Assembly: GCA_035530055.1 (NCBI GenBank) | Contig: DATKVN010000072.1 | Coordinates: 1-15,013, forward strand | DNA length: 15,013 bases | DNA from: a bacterium | GTDB lineage: Bacteria > UBA6262 > WVXT01 | Direction of reading: 5' to 3' | Position numbers and translations under genes: made by a program | The notes under the pieces: generated by a model | What the model saw: only the letters and a program-made list of their open reading frames with translations | Databases searched by the model: none | What the model was told of the DNA's origin: nothing | Part shown: piece after piece, positions 1 through 7,719 of the stretch | Layout of the letters: every line of letters begins with the position of its first letter | How positions within the stretch are numbered: position 1 is the first letter of the stretch

Positions 1-29
1 ATCTTAATTTTGACAAGAGAAGATGAAAA

Positions 30-581
30 ATGGAATTTGGTCAACGGATCAAAGAGATTAGACTTAAGAAAAAGTTCACGTTAGAGGAACTGGCTAAGCG
101 AACGAACGTGAGTGCTAGTTTTCTTTCACAGATTGAAAGGGGGATAGTCTATCCTTCAGTAGAGAGCCTCAAGAGAATTGCTACGGCTTTGCATGTGAAG
201 TTGGACTATTTTTTCAAAGAAGAAAGAGTCCCTCGTAAAACTATTGTAAAGAGAGACAAAAGAGAAAGATTTTTTTTAAAAGATTCTAATGCATTTGTAG
301 AGATACTAACTTCCAGTGGAATTGAAGTTTTAATGGAGCCATTAGTCTTTACATTACAGCCAAAAGGTCATACCGGAAAGCAGTTGAGTATGCATGAAGG
401 GGAGGAGTTTGGTTTAGTTCTTGAAGGAAAGATTAAAGTGCAAATTGGAAAGGAATTTTACACATTAGAACAAGGCGATAGTATCTCCTTTGACTCTATG
501 CTTCCCCATAAGTTCAGGAATATTGGTAATGGTAAAGCAAAAGTTCTCTGGGTAGTTTTCTCTCCCCGAAGAATTATGTAA
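30..581 (+). CDS. XRE-family transcriptional regulator with C-terminal cupin domain
   Basis: This is a 183-residue two-domain DNA-binding regulator. Residues 1-65 form a classic XRE/Cro helix-turn-helix, with GQRIKEIRLKKKFTLEELA followed by SASFLSQIERG and PSVESLKRIATAL. Residues about 105-180 form a small cupin barrel, with HEGEEFGLVLEGK, a GD turn and LPHKFRN. In this family (PuuR/HipB-like cupin regulators) the cupin senses a small ligand and the HTH represses nearby genes. The ATG at 30 follows an AG-rich Shine-Dalgarno (AGAGAAG) by about 7 nt; the ATG at 23 is in another frame. Its own promoter lies mostly outside the window. The kinase gene begins 45 bp downstream, and an inverted repeat between them (580-603) could be its operator. 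The ligand cannot be read from the sequence. Confidence 0.9.
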   Translation: MEFGQRIKEIRLKKKFTLEELAKRTNVSASFLSQIERGIVYPSVESLKRIATALHVKLDYFFKEERVPRKTIVKRDKRERFFLKDSNAFVEILTSSGIEVLMEPLVFTLQPKGHTGKQLSMHEGEEFGLVLEGKIKVQIGKEFYTLEQGDSISFDSMLPHKFRNIGNGKAKVLWVVFSPRRIM

Positions 582-603
582 TTTATCTCTAACGGGATAA
601 ATT
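580..603. promoter_or_regulatory. Inverted repeat between the XRE-cupin gene and the kinase gene (possible operator)
   Basis: Perfect 8-bp arms AATTTATC and GATAAATT flank an 8-nt spacer. The left arm begins inside the XRE-cupin stop codon and the right arm ends 10 nt before the AGGAGG of the kinase gene. No T-run follows, so it is not a good intrinsic terminator. An AT-rich dyad beside an HTH gene is a plausible binding site for that regulator, but binding is inferred. Confidence 0.35.
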
Positions 604-626
604 TCTAATTTCAGGAGGCACACGGG

Positions 627-3600
627 ATGAACGGTGAAGATAAGACAAAAGAGCAACTCATCGAAGAATTAGGGAAAATGCGTCAGCAGCTTACTGAACT
701 GGAAGCATTAAGAGCCGAGTGCAAGAAGACGGAGGAGGAGTTGCGGGAGGCACGGGGCTACTTAGAGAATCTGATCAACTATGCGAACGTTCCTATCATC
801 GTATGGGACAAGGAGTTCAGGATTACCCGGTTCAACCATGCCTTCGAGTACCTTACGGGTTATACAGCTAACGAGGTCACTGGCCAAGAACTGCGCATGC
901 TCTTCCCTGAAGCAAGCCGAGACGAATCACTAAGCAAGATCGAACGCACATTGAGTGGTGAATACTGGAAATCGGTGGAAATTCCAATTCTTTGCAAAGA
1001 CGGAAATATCAAGTTGGCACTCTGGAACTCGGCAAACATCTATGCTAGAGACGGCACGACCCTTTTAGCCACTATAGCCCAGGGTATGGACATCAGCGAG
1101 CGCAAGCAGATGGAAAGTGATCTGGGGAAGCGCACGCACGATCTTGGCGAGCGGGTCAAGGAACTGAATTGTCTCTTTGACATTTCTCAGCTCGTGGAGA
1201 AGGCGGGCATTTCGTTAGGGGAGATATTTCAAGGGACAATTGGTCTCATTACCCCCGCCTGGCAGTATCCAGAAATCACTTGCGCACGAATTATCCTGGA
1301 GGGTCAAGAGTTTAGAACGGAAAACTTTAGAGAAACCATCTGGAAGCAAGCCAGTGACATCATTGTCCACGGCAAGCCGATTGGCAGTATAGAAGTCTGT
1401 CTCTTGGAAGAAAAGCCAGAAAGCGACGAGGGACCTTTCCTAAAAGAAGAGAGAAGCTTGCTCAAAGCTATTTCCGGGCGATTGGGAAGGATTATCGAGC
1501 ACAAGCGGGGAGAGGAGACACTGAAGGAGTATCAAAAGGCCGTGGAGAGTTCGCAGGAGATGATTGCTGTACTGGATCGCCAATACGTCTATTGCCTCAC
1601 CAATGAGGCTTTTATGAGATATCGCGGCTTGAATCAGGATCAGGTCGTTGGTCACACTGTGGTAGAATTGGTGGGCGAGGACGTTTTCGAAACGAAAGTC
1701 AAGCCAAGCTTCGACCGCTGCTTGGGAGGCGAGAACGTGCGCTTCGAGATGGTATATGAGGATCCGCAGGCAGGTAACCGTGACCTGCAGGTGTCCTATT
1801 ACCCTCTCAGGGACGATGAGGAAAAGGTCACGGGAGTGGTTGCTATTCTCAGGGACATTACTCTGGAGAAAAAAATCGAACGGAAGCGTGAGTGCCTCAT
1901 TAATTTGTTTCAATTGCTCAACAAGGCAGTCTCTCTCAAGGAGACGATGCAGGGAGCTATCCATTTCCTCAAGAGCTGTTCGGGTTGTGGTAGTATTGGC
2001 ATCCGCCTGCGCGAAGGGGACGATTTTCCCTACTTCCAGACAGAGGGCTTTCCTGAGGAGTTCGTGAGAATGGAGAGCAACCTTTGCACCCGTGACGGCG
2101 ATGGTCAAATCGTGCGCGACGACACAGGCAACCCTGTTTTGGAGGGTATATGTGGAAGCGTCATCTCAGGCCACCTCGACCCTGCTAAGCCCTTCTTTAC
2201 TGAAAACGGCAGCTTCTGGACGAATAGCATTAGTAAACTCCAGACCTCGACTGCAGAGGCCGACCGCGAGGGGTGGATGCGGAATAAGTGCAATGTTAAG
2301 GGTTACGAATCTGTGGCTTTTGTTCCATTGAGAACCGAAATAGATACATTCGGTTTGCTCCAGCTGAACTATAGGCGTAAAGGGCAGTTCGTACCGTTTG
2401 ATATTACTTTCCTGGAAATGGTGGGGAAATACCTGGGATTCTGGCTGGCACGCAAGGGAGCAGAAAACGCTTTACAGGAGAGTGAGAAACGCTACCGTTT
2501 ACTTGCCGAGAATGTGCAGGATATTATCTGGACCACAGATATGAACTTTAAGTTCACTTATATTAGCCCCTCTGTGAGGAGTGTACGAGGATATAGTGTT
2601 GAGGAAGCGATGGCCCAGACACTGGAAGAGAGATTGACTCCTGCCTCCCTTGGGGTTACTAGGAAGGCTCTTGCAGAAGAACTGGCTATAGAAGAAATGG
2701 AACAGAAAGACCTGTTCAGGTCACGGACGCTACAACTGGAGTTAATCCGCAAGGACGGCTCCACTATATGGACAGAGAGCACAATGTCTTTTCTGCGCGA
2801 CCAGGATGGCCGGGCTGTAGGGATACTGGGAGTTACCCGCGACATCAGCGAGTGCAAGAAGATGGAACAAGAGATTCTAAAATTCAGCAAACTCGAATCA
2901 GTAGGTATTCTTGCCGGCGGCATTGTCCATGATTTTAACAATTTTTTAATGGCGATTTTGGGCAATATTTCTGTGGCAAAGATGTATACAGAACCAGGAG
3001 ATAAAATTGGCGAAAGATTGACAGAGGCGGAAAAAGCGTGCCTGCGGGCAAGGGATTTGACCAAGCAATTGCTCATCTTTTCCCTGGGCGGAGAGCCAAT
3101 TAAGAAGATACTCTCTATTGCGGAAGTAATAAAAGATTCAGCCCTGTTTGCCTTGAGAGGTTCCAATGTCCGTTGTGAGTTTTCCATACCAGCCGATCTC
3201 TGGCCGGTTGAGGTTGATGAGGGGCAGATAAGTCAGGTTATCAACAATTTGATTATCAATGCCGACCAGGCTATGCCGGAAGGGGGAATAATTGAAGTGT
3301 GTGCGGAAAATATTACTATAGACGCGAATTATGGTTTTCCCGTGAAGGAGGGAGAATATATAAAGATATCCATCAAAGACCAGGGAGTTGGTATACCTGA
3401 AGAATACCTCACTAAGATATTTGACCCCTATTTCACAACCAAACAGAAAGGAAGCGGTCTTGGACTTGCCACCACCTATTCCATAATTAAAAATCACCAG
3501 GGATACATTACCTTAGAATCCAAAACAAGAGAAGGAACAACCTTCTATGTCTATCTTCCTGCTCTCCCCAAGGAATTCCTAACAAAAAAGGAGGAAGAAG

Positions 3601-4004
3601 AAAAAATCTTTGCCGGCAATGGCAAGATTCTGGTAGTAGATGACGAGAAGATGGTCAGAGATGTTACCGGCAATATGCTCAATCTTATCGGATATGAGTC
3701 AGAGTCCGCCGGAGACGGTGTGGAAGCCGTTGAGGTGTACAAAAAAGCCAGAGAGTCCCAGCAGTCTTTTGATGCAATTATTTTGGATTTAACCATTCCC
3801 GGTACCATGGGAGGAGCGGAAACCATCAAGAAACTAATTGAGATAGACCCTGAGGTTAAAGCAATTGTATCCAGCGGTTATTCCAATGACCCGGTAATGG
3901 CCAACTTCAGGGAATATGGGTTTAGTGGTTTTCTTGTTAAGCCATATAAAGTTGAAGAACTGAACGAAATATTGCAAAGAATAATAACAGACAAGAATGA
4001 ATGA
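627..4004 (+). CDS. Hybrid sensor histidine kinase (PAS-GAF-PAS-GAF-PAS-HisKA-HATPase-receiver)
   Basis: This 1125-residue protein shows no hydrophobic segment and is therefore probably a cytoplasmic sensor. A short coiled coil (about 1-45) precedes PAS (about 42-160), a GAF-like domain (about 178-292), PAS (about 303-415), a second GAF (about 425-612) and PAS (about 625-750). The dimerisation/phosphoacceptor helix has GGIVHDFNN with the phospho-His at about residue 768. The ATP-binding domain shows an N box (NNLIINADQAM), a G1 box (DQGVGIP), FDPYFTTK and a GSGLGLA G2 box. The C-terminal receiver is intact: D1005/D1006, phospho-Asp D1054 and K1105. The start is supported by AGGAGG at 613-618. 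The HDFNN type is common in NtrB-like and hybrid kinases, which often feed sigma-54 activators. The only EBP here has lost its phospho-site, so the output target is unclear. The sensor half is visibly more GC-rich than the catalytic half. Confidence 0.95.
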   Translation: MNGEDKTKEQLIEELGKMRQQLTELEALRAECKKTEEELREARGYLENLINYANVPIIVWDKEFRITRFNHAFEYLTGYTANEVTGQELRMLFPEASRDESLSKIERTLSGEYWKSVEIPILCKDGNIKLALWNSANIYARDGTTLLATIAQGMDISERKQMESDLGKRTHDLGERVKELNCLFDISQLVEKAGISLGEIFQGTIGLITPAWQYPEITCARIILEGQEFRTENFRETIWKQASDIIVHGKPIGSIEVCLLEEKPESDEGPFLKEERSLLKAISGRLGRIIEHKRGEETLKEYQKAVESSQEMIAVLDRQYVYCLTNEAFMRYRGLNQDQVVGHTVVELVGEDVFETKVKPSFDRCLGGENVRFEMVYEDPQAGNRDLQVSYYPLRDDEEKVTGVVAILRDITLEKKIERKRECLINLFQLLNKAVSLKETMQGAIHFLKSCSGCGSIGIRLREGDDFPYFQTEGFPEEFVRMESNLCTRDGDGQIVRDDTGNPVLEGICGSVISGHLDPAKPFFTENGSFWTNSISKLQTSTAEADREGWMRNKCNVKGYESVAFVPLRTEIDTFGLLQLNYRRKGQFVPFDITFLEMVGKYLGFWLARKGAENALQESEKRYRLLAENVQDIIWTTDMNFKFTYISPSVRSVRGYSVEEAMAQTLEERLTPASLGVTRKALAEELAIEEMEQKDLFRSRTLQLELIRKDGSTIWTESTMSFLRDQDGRAVGILGVTRDISECKKMEQEILKFSKLESVGILAGGIVHDFNNFLMAILGNISVAKMYTEPGDKIGERLTEAEKACLRARDLTKQLLIFSLGGEPIKKILSIAEVIKDSALFALRGSNVRCEFSIPADLWPVEVDEGQISQVINNLIINADQAMPEGGIIEVCAENITIDANYGFPVKEGEYIKISIKDQGVGIPEEYLTKIFDPYFTTKQKGSGLGLATTYSIIKNHQGYITLESKTREGTTFYVYLPALPKEFLTKKEEEEKIFAGNGKILVVDDEKMVRDVTGNMLNLIGYESESAGDGVEAVEVYKKARESQQSFDAIILDLTIPGTMGGAETIKKLIEIDPEVKAIVSSGYSNDPVMANFREYGFSGFLVKPYKVEELNEILQRIITDKNE

Positions 4005-4037
4005 CCCGCTTGTATAACGCCAGGAACTCCCTCTTAT

Positions 4038-4177
4038 TTTTGGTAGTCGCAAATTCTGGACTCCCCCGATGAAATCGGGGGGCTCCAGGGTTTTTGGAGT
4101 AGCGAAACTTGTTTCGCGATAATGACGCAGAGCAAGCTCTGCTACTCCTAAACGCTCCGATAAATCGGAGCTACTCC
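4038..4177. repeat. REP-like mosaic of nested palindromes
   Basis: The gap of about 180 nt between the kinase and HD-GYP genes is almost entirely palindromic. (1) 4038-4053, TTTTGGTAGTCGCAAA, is an orphan half-element identical to 10339-10354. (2) The hairpin 4056-4088 has CTGGA/TCCAG closing a perfect CCCCCGAT-GAA-ATCGGGGG stem. (3) In the unit 4096-4148, GGAGTA/TACTCC encloses two perfect 7-bp hairpins, GCGAAAC-TT-GTTTCGC and GCAGAGC-AA-GCTCTGC, giving a cloverleaf-like fold. (4) 4154-4171 is GCTCCGAT-AA-ATCGGAGC, followed by a second TACTCC at 4172-4177. The dinucleotide loops and shared TACTCC boundary suggest modular units of one repeat family, as in REP/BIME clusters mobilised by REP-associated tyrosine transposases. 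No such transposase gene is in the window. Confidence 0.8.
4056..4095 (+). terminator. Possible rho-independent terminator after the hybrid kinase gene
   Basis: A strong GC-rich stem (4056-4088) is followed after GG by five T residues (4091-4095), 52 nt past the kinase stop codon. This could terminate the kinase transcript. Because it lies inside a REP-like mosaic, any termination may be incidental to the repeat. Confidence 0.4.
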
Positions 4178-4184
4178 TAACATT

Positions 4185-5414
4185 ATGAAAAAAATAGACG
4201 TGCTTTTACTCAATTTCGGTATAGAAAATACCATACAACCATGGGTTGATAGAGACATACTTTATGCTATTCATAAAGGAGAAAAGATTGAGGAAGTAGA
4301 ACAAGTTTATAAAAATCGTAAATTTGACCTGATTTTCCTTAAAATATCAGAGGGCGTAACTGAAGGTTTTCGTGTATTGAATTACTTTAAAGATATTTCT
4401 CCGTATTCTAAAATAATAGTAGTTTCAGAAAAACCAAATTTTCGGGATGCATTCCAGTATTCAAAATATGGGGCTGATGATTTCCGGGCGATGTTTAGAA
4501 ATTCCCTTGAATTTATAAGTTTTATAAGGTGTTCCGGTCAACAAGCTATTATAGATAATATAAAAGTTAAATTTACAAATGTATTTCGAAAGGATGCTTT
4601 ATTATCGTTACTTATGGCGATAACCGAAACAGCTTTAGCATGTCTGGTGAAGACAAAAGGTCAACATGAAACTATGGACCATATGGAAGGAGTTTCACAA
4701 TATGTTCGTTTAATTTGTGAAAAATTAGGGAAGAAGAAAGATTATGGTGAAATTTTTAACCAAAAATATATTGAGTATATGTATCTTGGAAGTAAGCTAC
4801 ACGATATTGGCAAGATAAATATACCCGAAAGGATAACTATGAAACCATACTCTCTTACAAAAAAAGAATTCGAAATATTAAAAACTCATACTCATTATGG
4901 ATATGAAATGTTATCCGCAATTGAGCAAGGTGTGGAGCATGATTTGCACGAATTTTTTAAGATAACAAGAGAAATAGCGCTTTATCACCATGAAAATTAC
5001 GACGGAACCGGCTATCCATATGGCTTAAAAGGTAAAGATATTCCTTTTTCTGCAAGAATTTGTGCCTTAGCAGATGCATATGATGCTCTTACGTCGTATA
5101 GGCGTTATAGAGGGGCGTTTTCTCATAAAAAGATATGCGATATTATATTACATAAACAAAATCATAAATACGACCCGGATATTCTGAAGATATTCAGACA
5201 ATATAATAAGGAATTTAAAGAAATATCCTCTGTTTTTAGAAAAAATGCAGAAACATATTCTCATAAAAGAATAAGGATACAATGTGCCTGGTGCAAGTCA
5301 CTATTTATTTTTGACAAATGGTTGCCTTACAACGAAATCCTTTATGGTTCTCATGTTATGTGTCCAAAATGTCATAAGAAACTTCAGAAAAAAATCAGTA
5401 ATGTAAGTTACTGA
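4185..5414 (+). CDS. HD-GYP domain protein with degenerate receiver and C-terminal zinc ribbon
   Basis: This 409-residue protein probably hydrolyses cyclic-di-GMP. Residues 1-115 have the length and strand pattern of a CheY receiver but lack the acidic pair (VLLLNFG where VVDDE is expected) and the phospho-Asp (LIFLKIS), so this is a pseudoreceiver. Residues about 160-345 are an HD-GYP domain: H166, LHDIGK (H206/D207), KTHTHYGYEML, HHENYDGTGYP (268-278), GLKGKDIP and ARICALADAYDALTS are all present, so the metal ligands and GYP signature look intact. Residues 367-396 carry C-x2-C...C-x2-C, a zinc-ribbon pattern unusual for this family. The gene is notably AT-rich and follows directly on the REP-like cassette, with only a weak Shine-Dalgarno in sight. 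The EBP gene starts 14 bp later, so the two are probably co-transcribed. Enzymatic activity is inferred from conserved motifs. Confidence 0.88.
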   Translation: MKKIDVLLLNFGIENTIQPWVDRDILYAIHKGEKIEEVEQVYKNRKFDLIFLKISEGVTEGFRVLNYFKDISPYSKIIVVSEKPNFRDAFQYSKYGADDFRAMFRNSLEFISFIRCSGQQAIIDNIKVKFTNVFRKDALLSLLMAITETALACLVKTKGQHETMDHMEGVSQYVRLICEKLGKKKDYGEIFNQKYIEYMYLGSKLHDIGKINIPERITMKPYSLTKKEFEILKTHTHYGYEMLSAIEQGVEHDLHEFFKITREIALYHHENYDGTGYPYGLKGKDIPFSARICALADAYDALTSYRRYRGAFSHKKICDIILHKQNHKYDPDILKIFRQYNKEFKEISSVFRKNAETYSHKRIRIQCAWCKSLFIFDKWLPYNEILYGSHVMCPKCHKKLQKKISNVSY

Positions 5415-5428
5415 ATCAGGAATTTTCT

Positions 5429-6829
5429 ATGGCTGAGAGGAAAAATATTCTAATAATTGGTGGTGAAGAATTTATAGGGAAAAATCTAAAAAAAGAATTG
5501 CTCCAAATGGGATACAATGTGGAGGAAGTTTTTGATGGAGATACTGGTCTGGAAGAGTTAGAAAATGGAAAGTTTCAAGTTGTCTTGTTAAGCTCGGAAT
5601 TGCCGGACATAGAAGGAAACAGGGTTTTGAAAAGTATCAAGGAGACGCATCCCCTTAGCGAGGTTATTGTGCTTGGCGAACATAGCACGATGCGCTCAGC
5701 TTTTGATTCGATGCGTTTAGGCGCTTACGATTATCTGAGCAGACCTTTCGATTTAAATCAAGTAATCTCCACTATTGAACGAGCCATTGAGCATTGTAAG
5801 AGGCACAAGAGTAGGCGCGACGGAAATGGGAAATTGTCACGCCGCAGTCTCCCTTCTAACATGGTGGGAGAGAGTTCGGCAATGAAGTCGATTTTGGATT
5901 TGGTCCAGAAAGTAGCTCCCACTGATTCTGCTGTCCTTGTTCAAGGAGAAACAGGCACCGGTAAGGGATTAATAGCTAATGCCATCTATAAGAATAGTTC
6001 GCGTTGGGATGAATCCTTCATTGTAATCAATTGTAGTGCTATCCCTGATACTCTTTTGGAAAGTGAGCTTTTTGGATATGAAAAGGGTGCTTTCACTGAC
6101 GCTACTCGTCTGAAACGCGGTCTTTTAGAGACAGCTAATGGCGGGACTCTATTTTTGGACGAAGTCAGTGAAATAAGCCCAAGTTTACAATCTAAATTAT
6201 TGCGAGTGGTGGAGACCGGAGACTTTCGCCGTTTAGGGAGTAACCAGGAAATCCAGATTGACTTAAGAATCATTTGTGCTACTAACAGGGATTTATATAA
6301 AGAGGTTGCTTCTCGTCGGTTTAGGGAAGACCTTTATTATCGTTTAAGTGTAGTGACTATAAATGTTCCGCCTTTGAGAGAAAGACCGGATGATATACCT
6401 TTATTAGTTAATTTCTTTTTAGATAATTTAAAAGTTTCCGGTAAAGGGAAAAAAACAATTTCTCCAGAAGCACTGGAAATGTTGAAGGAATATGATTGGC
6501 CGGGAAATATTCGCGAACTACGCAATGTGATTGAAAGGGTAATAATTCTAACCGAACGAAATAGTATTGAAGTTGCAGATTTACCGCCTATCATTCAGAA
6601 ACATAAGACTGTAAAACAATTATTTTTAATGCCTCCTGAGGAGAGATATCTTACCCTTGAGGAACTGGAAAAGATGTATATAGAAAAGGTATTAGAACAT
6701 TGCCGTGGACATCGCAGTCAAACAGCAGAGATTTTAGGTGTCACTCGCCATACCTTATATAATAAGCTCAAACATTTTGGAATTGATGAGAAAAAAATTG
6801 CCTCTTTTAAATCCTTCCGAAAAAAATAA
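5429..6829 (+). CDS. Sigma-54 enhancer-binding protein (NtrC family) with pseudoreceiver
   Basis: This 466-residue activator has a receiver-like domain (about 5-120), an AAA+ domain (about 145-380) and a Fis-type HTH (about 415-460). The AAA+ domain has a Walker A (GETGTGKG, 173-180), the sigma-54 contact loop GAFTDA (220-225, a variant of GAFTGA), a Walker B (LFLDE, 241-245) and the arginine-rich RRFREDLYYRL region. The C-terminus shows SQTAEILGVTRHTLYNKL. In the receiver the acidic pair is G11/G12, the phospho-Asp position is S55 and the conserved Lys is R105 (LSRPFD). Phosphorylation is therefore unlikely, and activity is probably set by ligand, partner or expression level, as in FleQ- or PspF-like EBPs. 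A sigma-54 promoter lies about 240 bp downstream and is the natural target. CAGGAA upstream of the ATG serves as the ribosome site. Confidence 0.92.
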   Translation: MAERKNILIIGGEEFIGKNLKKELLQMGYNVEEVFDGDTGLEELENGKFQVVLLSSELPDIEGNRVLKSIKETHPLSEVIVLGEHSTMRSAFDSMRLGAYDYLSRPFDLNQVISTIERAIEHCKRHKSRRDGNGKLSRRSLPSNMVGESSAMKSILDLVQKVAPTDSAVLVQGETGTGKGLIANAIYKNSSRWDESFIVINCSAIPDTLLESELFGYEKGAFTDATRLKRGLLETANGGTLFLDEVSEISPSLQSKLLRVVETGDFRRLGSNQEIQIDLRIICATNRDLYKEVASRRFREDLYYRLSVVTINVPPLRERPDDIPLLVNFFLDNLKVSGKGKKTISPEALEMLKEYDWPGNIRELRNVIERVIILTERNSIEVADLPPIIQKHKTVKQLFLMPPEERYLTLEELEKMYIEKVLEHCRGHRSQTAEILGVTRHTLYNKLKHFGIDEKKIASFKSFRKK

Positions 6830-6837
6830 CCCTCCTA

Positions 6838-6868
6838 ATTTGGTAAATAATTCAACATTTTGCCAAAT
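6838..6868. promoter_or_regulatory. Candidate upstream activator sequence for the EBP
   Basis: ATTTGGTAAA (6838-6847) and TTTGCCAAAT (6859-6868) form an inverted repeat matching at 9 of 10 positions with an 11-nt spacer. It lies about 200-230 bp upstream of the -24/-12 element, a typical distance for an enhancer bound by an NtrC-type dimer. There is no T-run after it, so a terminator is less likely. Binding by the EBP at 5429-6829 is inferred. Confidence 0.4.
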
Positions 6869-7070
6869 CATTGCACAACTTATCAATATTTATTGTCGGT
6901 AAACTCACCTTTTCTTGAATCATTTATGTAAAAAGATTACTCATTTTAATTAGTATCCCAGATATACAATTATTGAGCCAGTTAAACTCAGTTTATGCCC
7001 TGGTTTCATCCATTTTATCGTCAAGAATCTGATATCCATAAGACAGCCGGTTCTTATTGATAAATTTTTA

Positions 7071-7086
7071 TGGCAGGAAAGTTGCT
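7071..7086 (+). promoter_or_regulatory. Sigma-54 (RpoN) -24/-12 promoter
   Basis: TGGCAGGAAAGTTGCT matches the sigma-54 consensus TGGCACG-N4-TTGCW: GG at 7072-7073, GC at 7084-7085, exact spacing, and one mismatch (G for C) in the -24 element. Predicted transcription start is near 7096, giving a leader of about 34 nt before the ATG at 7130. It lies just downstream of a sigma-54 activator gene. The hexamers CAGGAA (7074-7079) and TTCCTG (7086-7091) form a dyad overlapping the promoter. Confidence 0.8.
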
Positions 7087-7129
7087 TCCTGACCGAGTAG
7101 AGACAACTCTAAATTGAAAAGGAGAAAAG

Positions 7130-7714
7130 ATGAGTAAAAAATTATTAAAGAAAGTGCAGGTAGTTTCCGGAAAGACAGCAGGGATAATAGCCAGAGAAAC
7201 GTTAGCAGTGGCTAAGAGAGCTGGCACTATGCCCGGTCTCATCAAGATGAAAACAGTTGAAGCAATTCAAGTGAGCGGAAAGACATTAAGAATTAAAAGG
7301 TTAAAAAGTGATCTTAAGAAATGGGAAAAGAAAAGATGGGCTACCTTCACTAAAATGGGTGAGATGATATTTAAATTAGCAGGAAAGAAGGCAAAAAACA
7401 TCTGGCAGAGAAAGGAGATCAAAGGCTTCGTTCGTGAATTGAAAAAATGTGAAGCTGAGATAGGATGGATAAAAACCCAGATTACTGAGATTAAAAAAAG
7501 TAGCGAAGAACAGATTAATTATCACCAGGCCATTCTTAATTTAAGTTCAAAAGAAAAAGACGTTCGTCTGGGAGCAGTGAAATCTTTAGGCCAGTTAAGT
7601 GACAAAGATGTTATTACCATTTTAACTAAGAAACTGAAAGATCCTGATTTGGAGGTTCGTCAGGAAACTATACGGGTGCTGCACAAAATAATTGACCAGG
7701 AATATCCACAATAA
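7130..7714 (+). CDS. Amphipathic-helix / coiled-coil protein with C-terminal HEAT repeats
   Basis: This is a basic 194-residue protein of unrecognised family. Residues 1-57 form long lysine-rich amphipathic helices. Residues 58-115 are a predicted coiled coil that resembles the C-terminus of the protein at 9346-9984: LKS start, KMGE/ILGE, KLAGKK/RLADKK, and a shared Cys in LKKC/IKNC. Residues about 134-190 contain two HEAT-like helical hairpins (DVRLGAVKSLGQL and DLEVRQETIRVL), normally protein-protein interaction modules. AAAGGAG at 7118-7124 sets the ATG. It is the first gene after the sigma-54 promoter. A membrane-surface or scaffold role is inferred from the amphipathic N-terminus and the operon context. 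Confidence 0.8.
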   Translation: MSKKLLKKVQVVSGKTAGIIARETLAVAKRAGTMPGLIKMKTVEAIQVSGKTLRIKRLKSDLKKWEKKRWATFTKMGEMIFKLAGKKAKNIWQRKEIKGFVRELKKCEAEIGWIKTQITEIKKSSEEQINYHQAILNLSSKEKDVRLGAVKSLGQLSDKDVITILTKKLKDPDLEVRQETIRVLHKIIDQEYPQ

Positions 7715-7719
7715 AACCA

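Larger units (their letters stand above)
6830..7129. promoter_or_regulatory. Intergenic control region between the EBP gene and the operon starting at 7130
   Basis: No gene is evident in these 300 nt. The region contains an imperfect inverted repeat (6838-6868), a small palindrome CAATA-TT-TATTG (6884-6895) preceded by an incomplete match to the IHF consensus, and the sigma-54 promoter at 7071-7086. This order of upstream dyad, AT-rich spacer and -24/-12 promoter is the usual architecture of an EBP-controlled promoter. No T-tailed terminator for the EBP gene was found. Confidence 0.6.

Noticed and set aside
1440-2108. 222-residue open frame on the minus strand
   Set aside because: It lies wholly inside the hybrid kinase, whose domains are unambiguous in the + frame; the minus product has no recognisable family.
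2558-3187. 209-residue minus-strand open frame
   Set aside because: It is antisense to the PAS/HisKA part of the kinase and has no domain signature or ribosome site.
4038-4177. CRISPR array
   Set aside because: The palindromic units differ in sequence and length, there are no regular unique spacers, and no cas genes are nearby.
6881-6895. IHF binding site between enhancer and sigma-54 promoter
   Set aside because: TATCAATATTTAT matches the consensus only partly; too weak to call as a separate feature.
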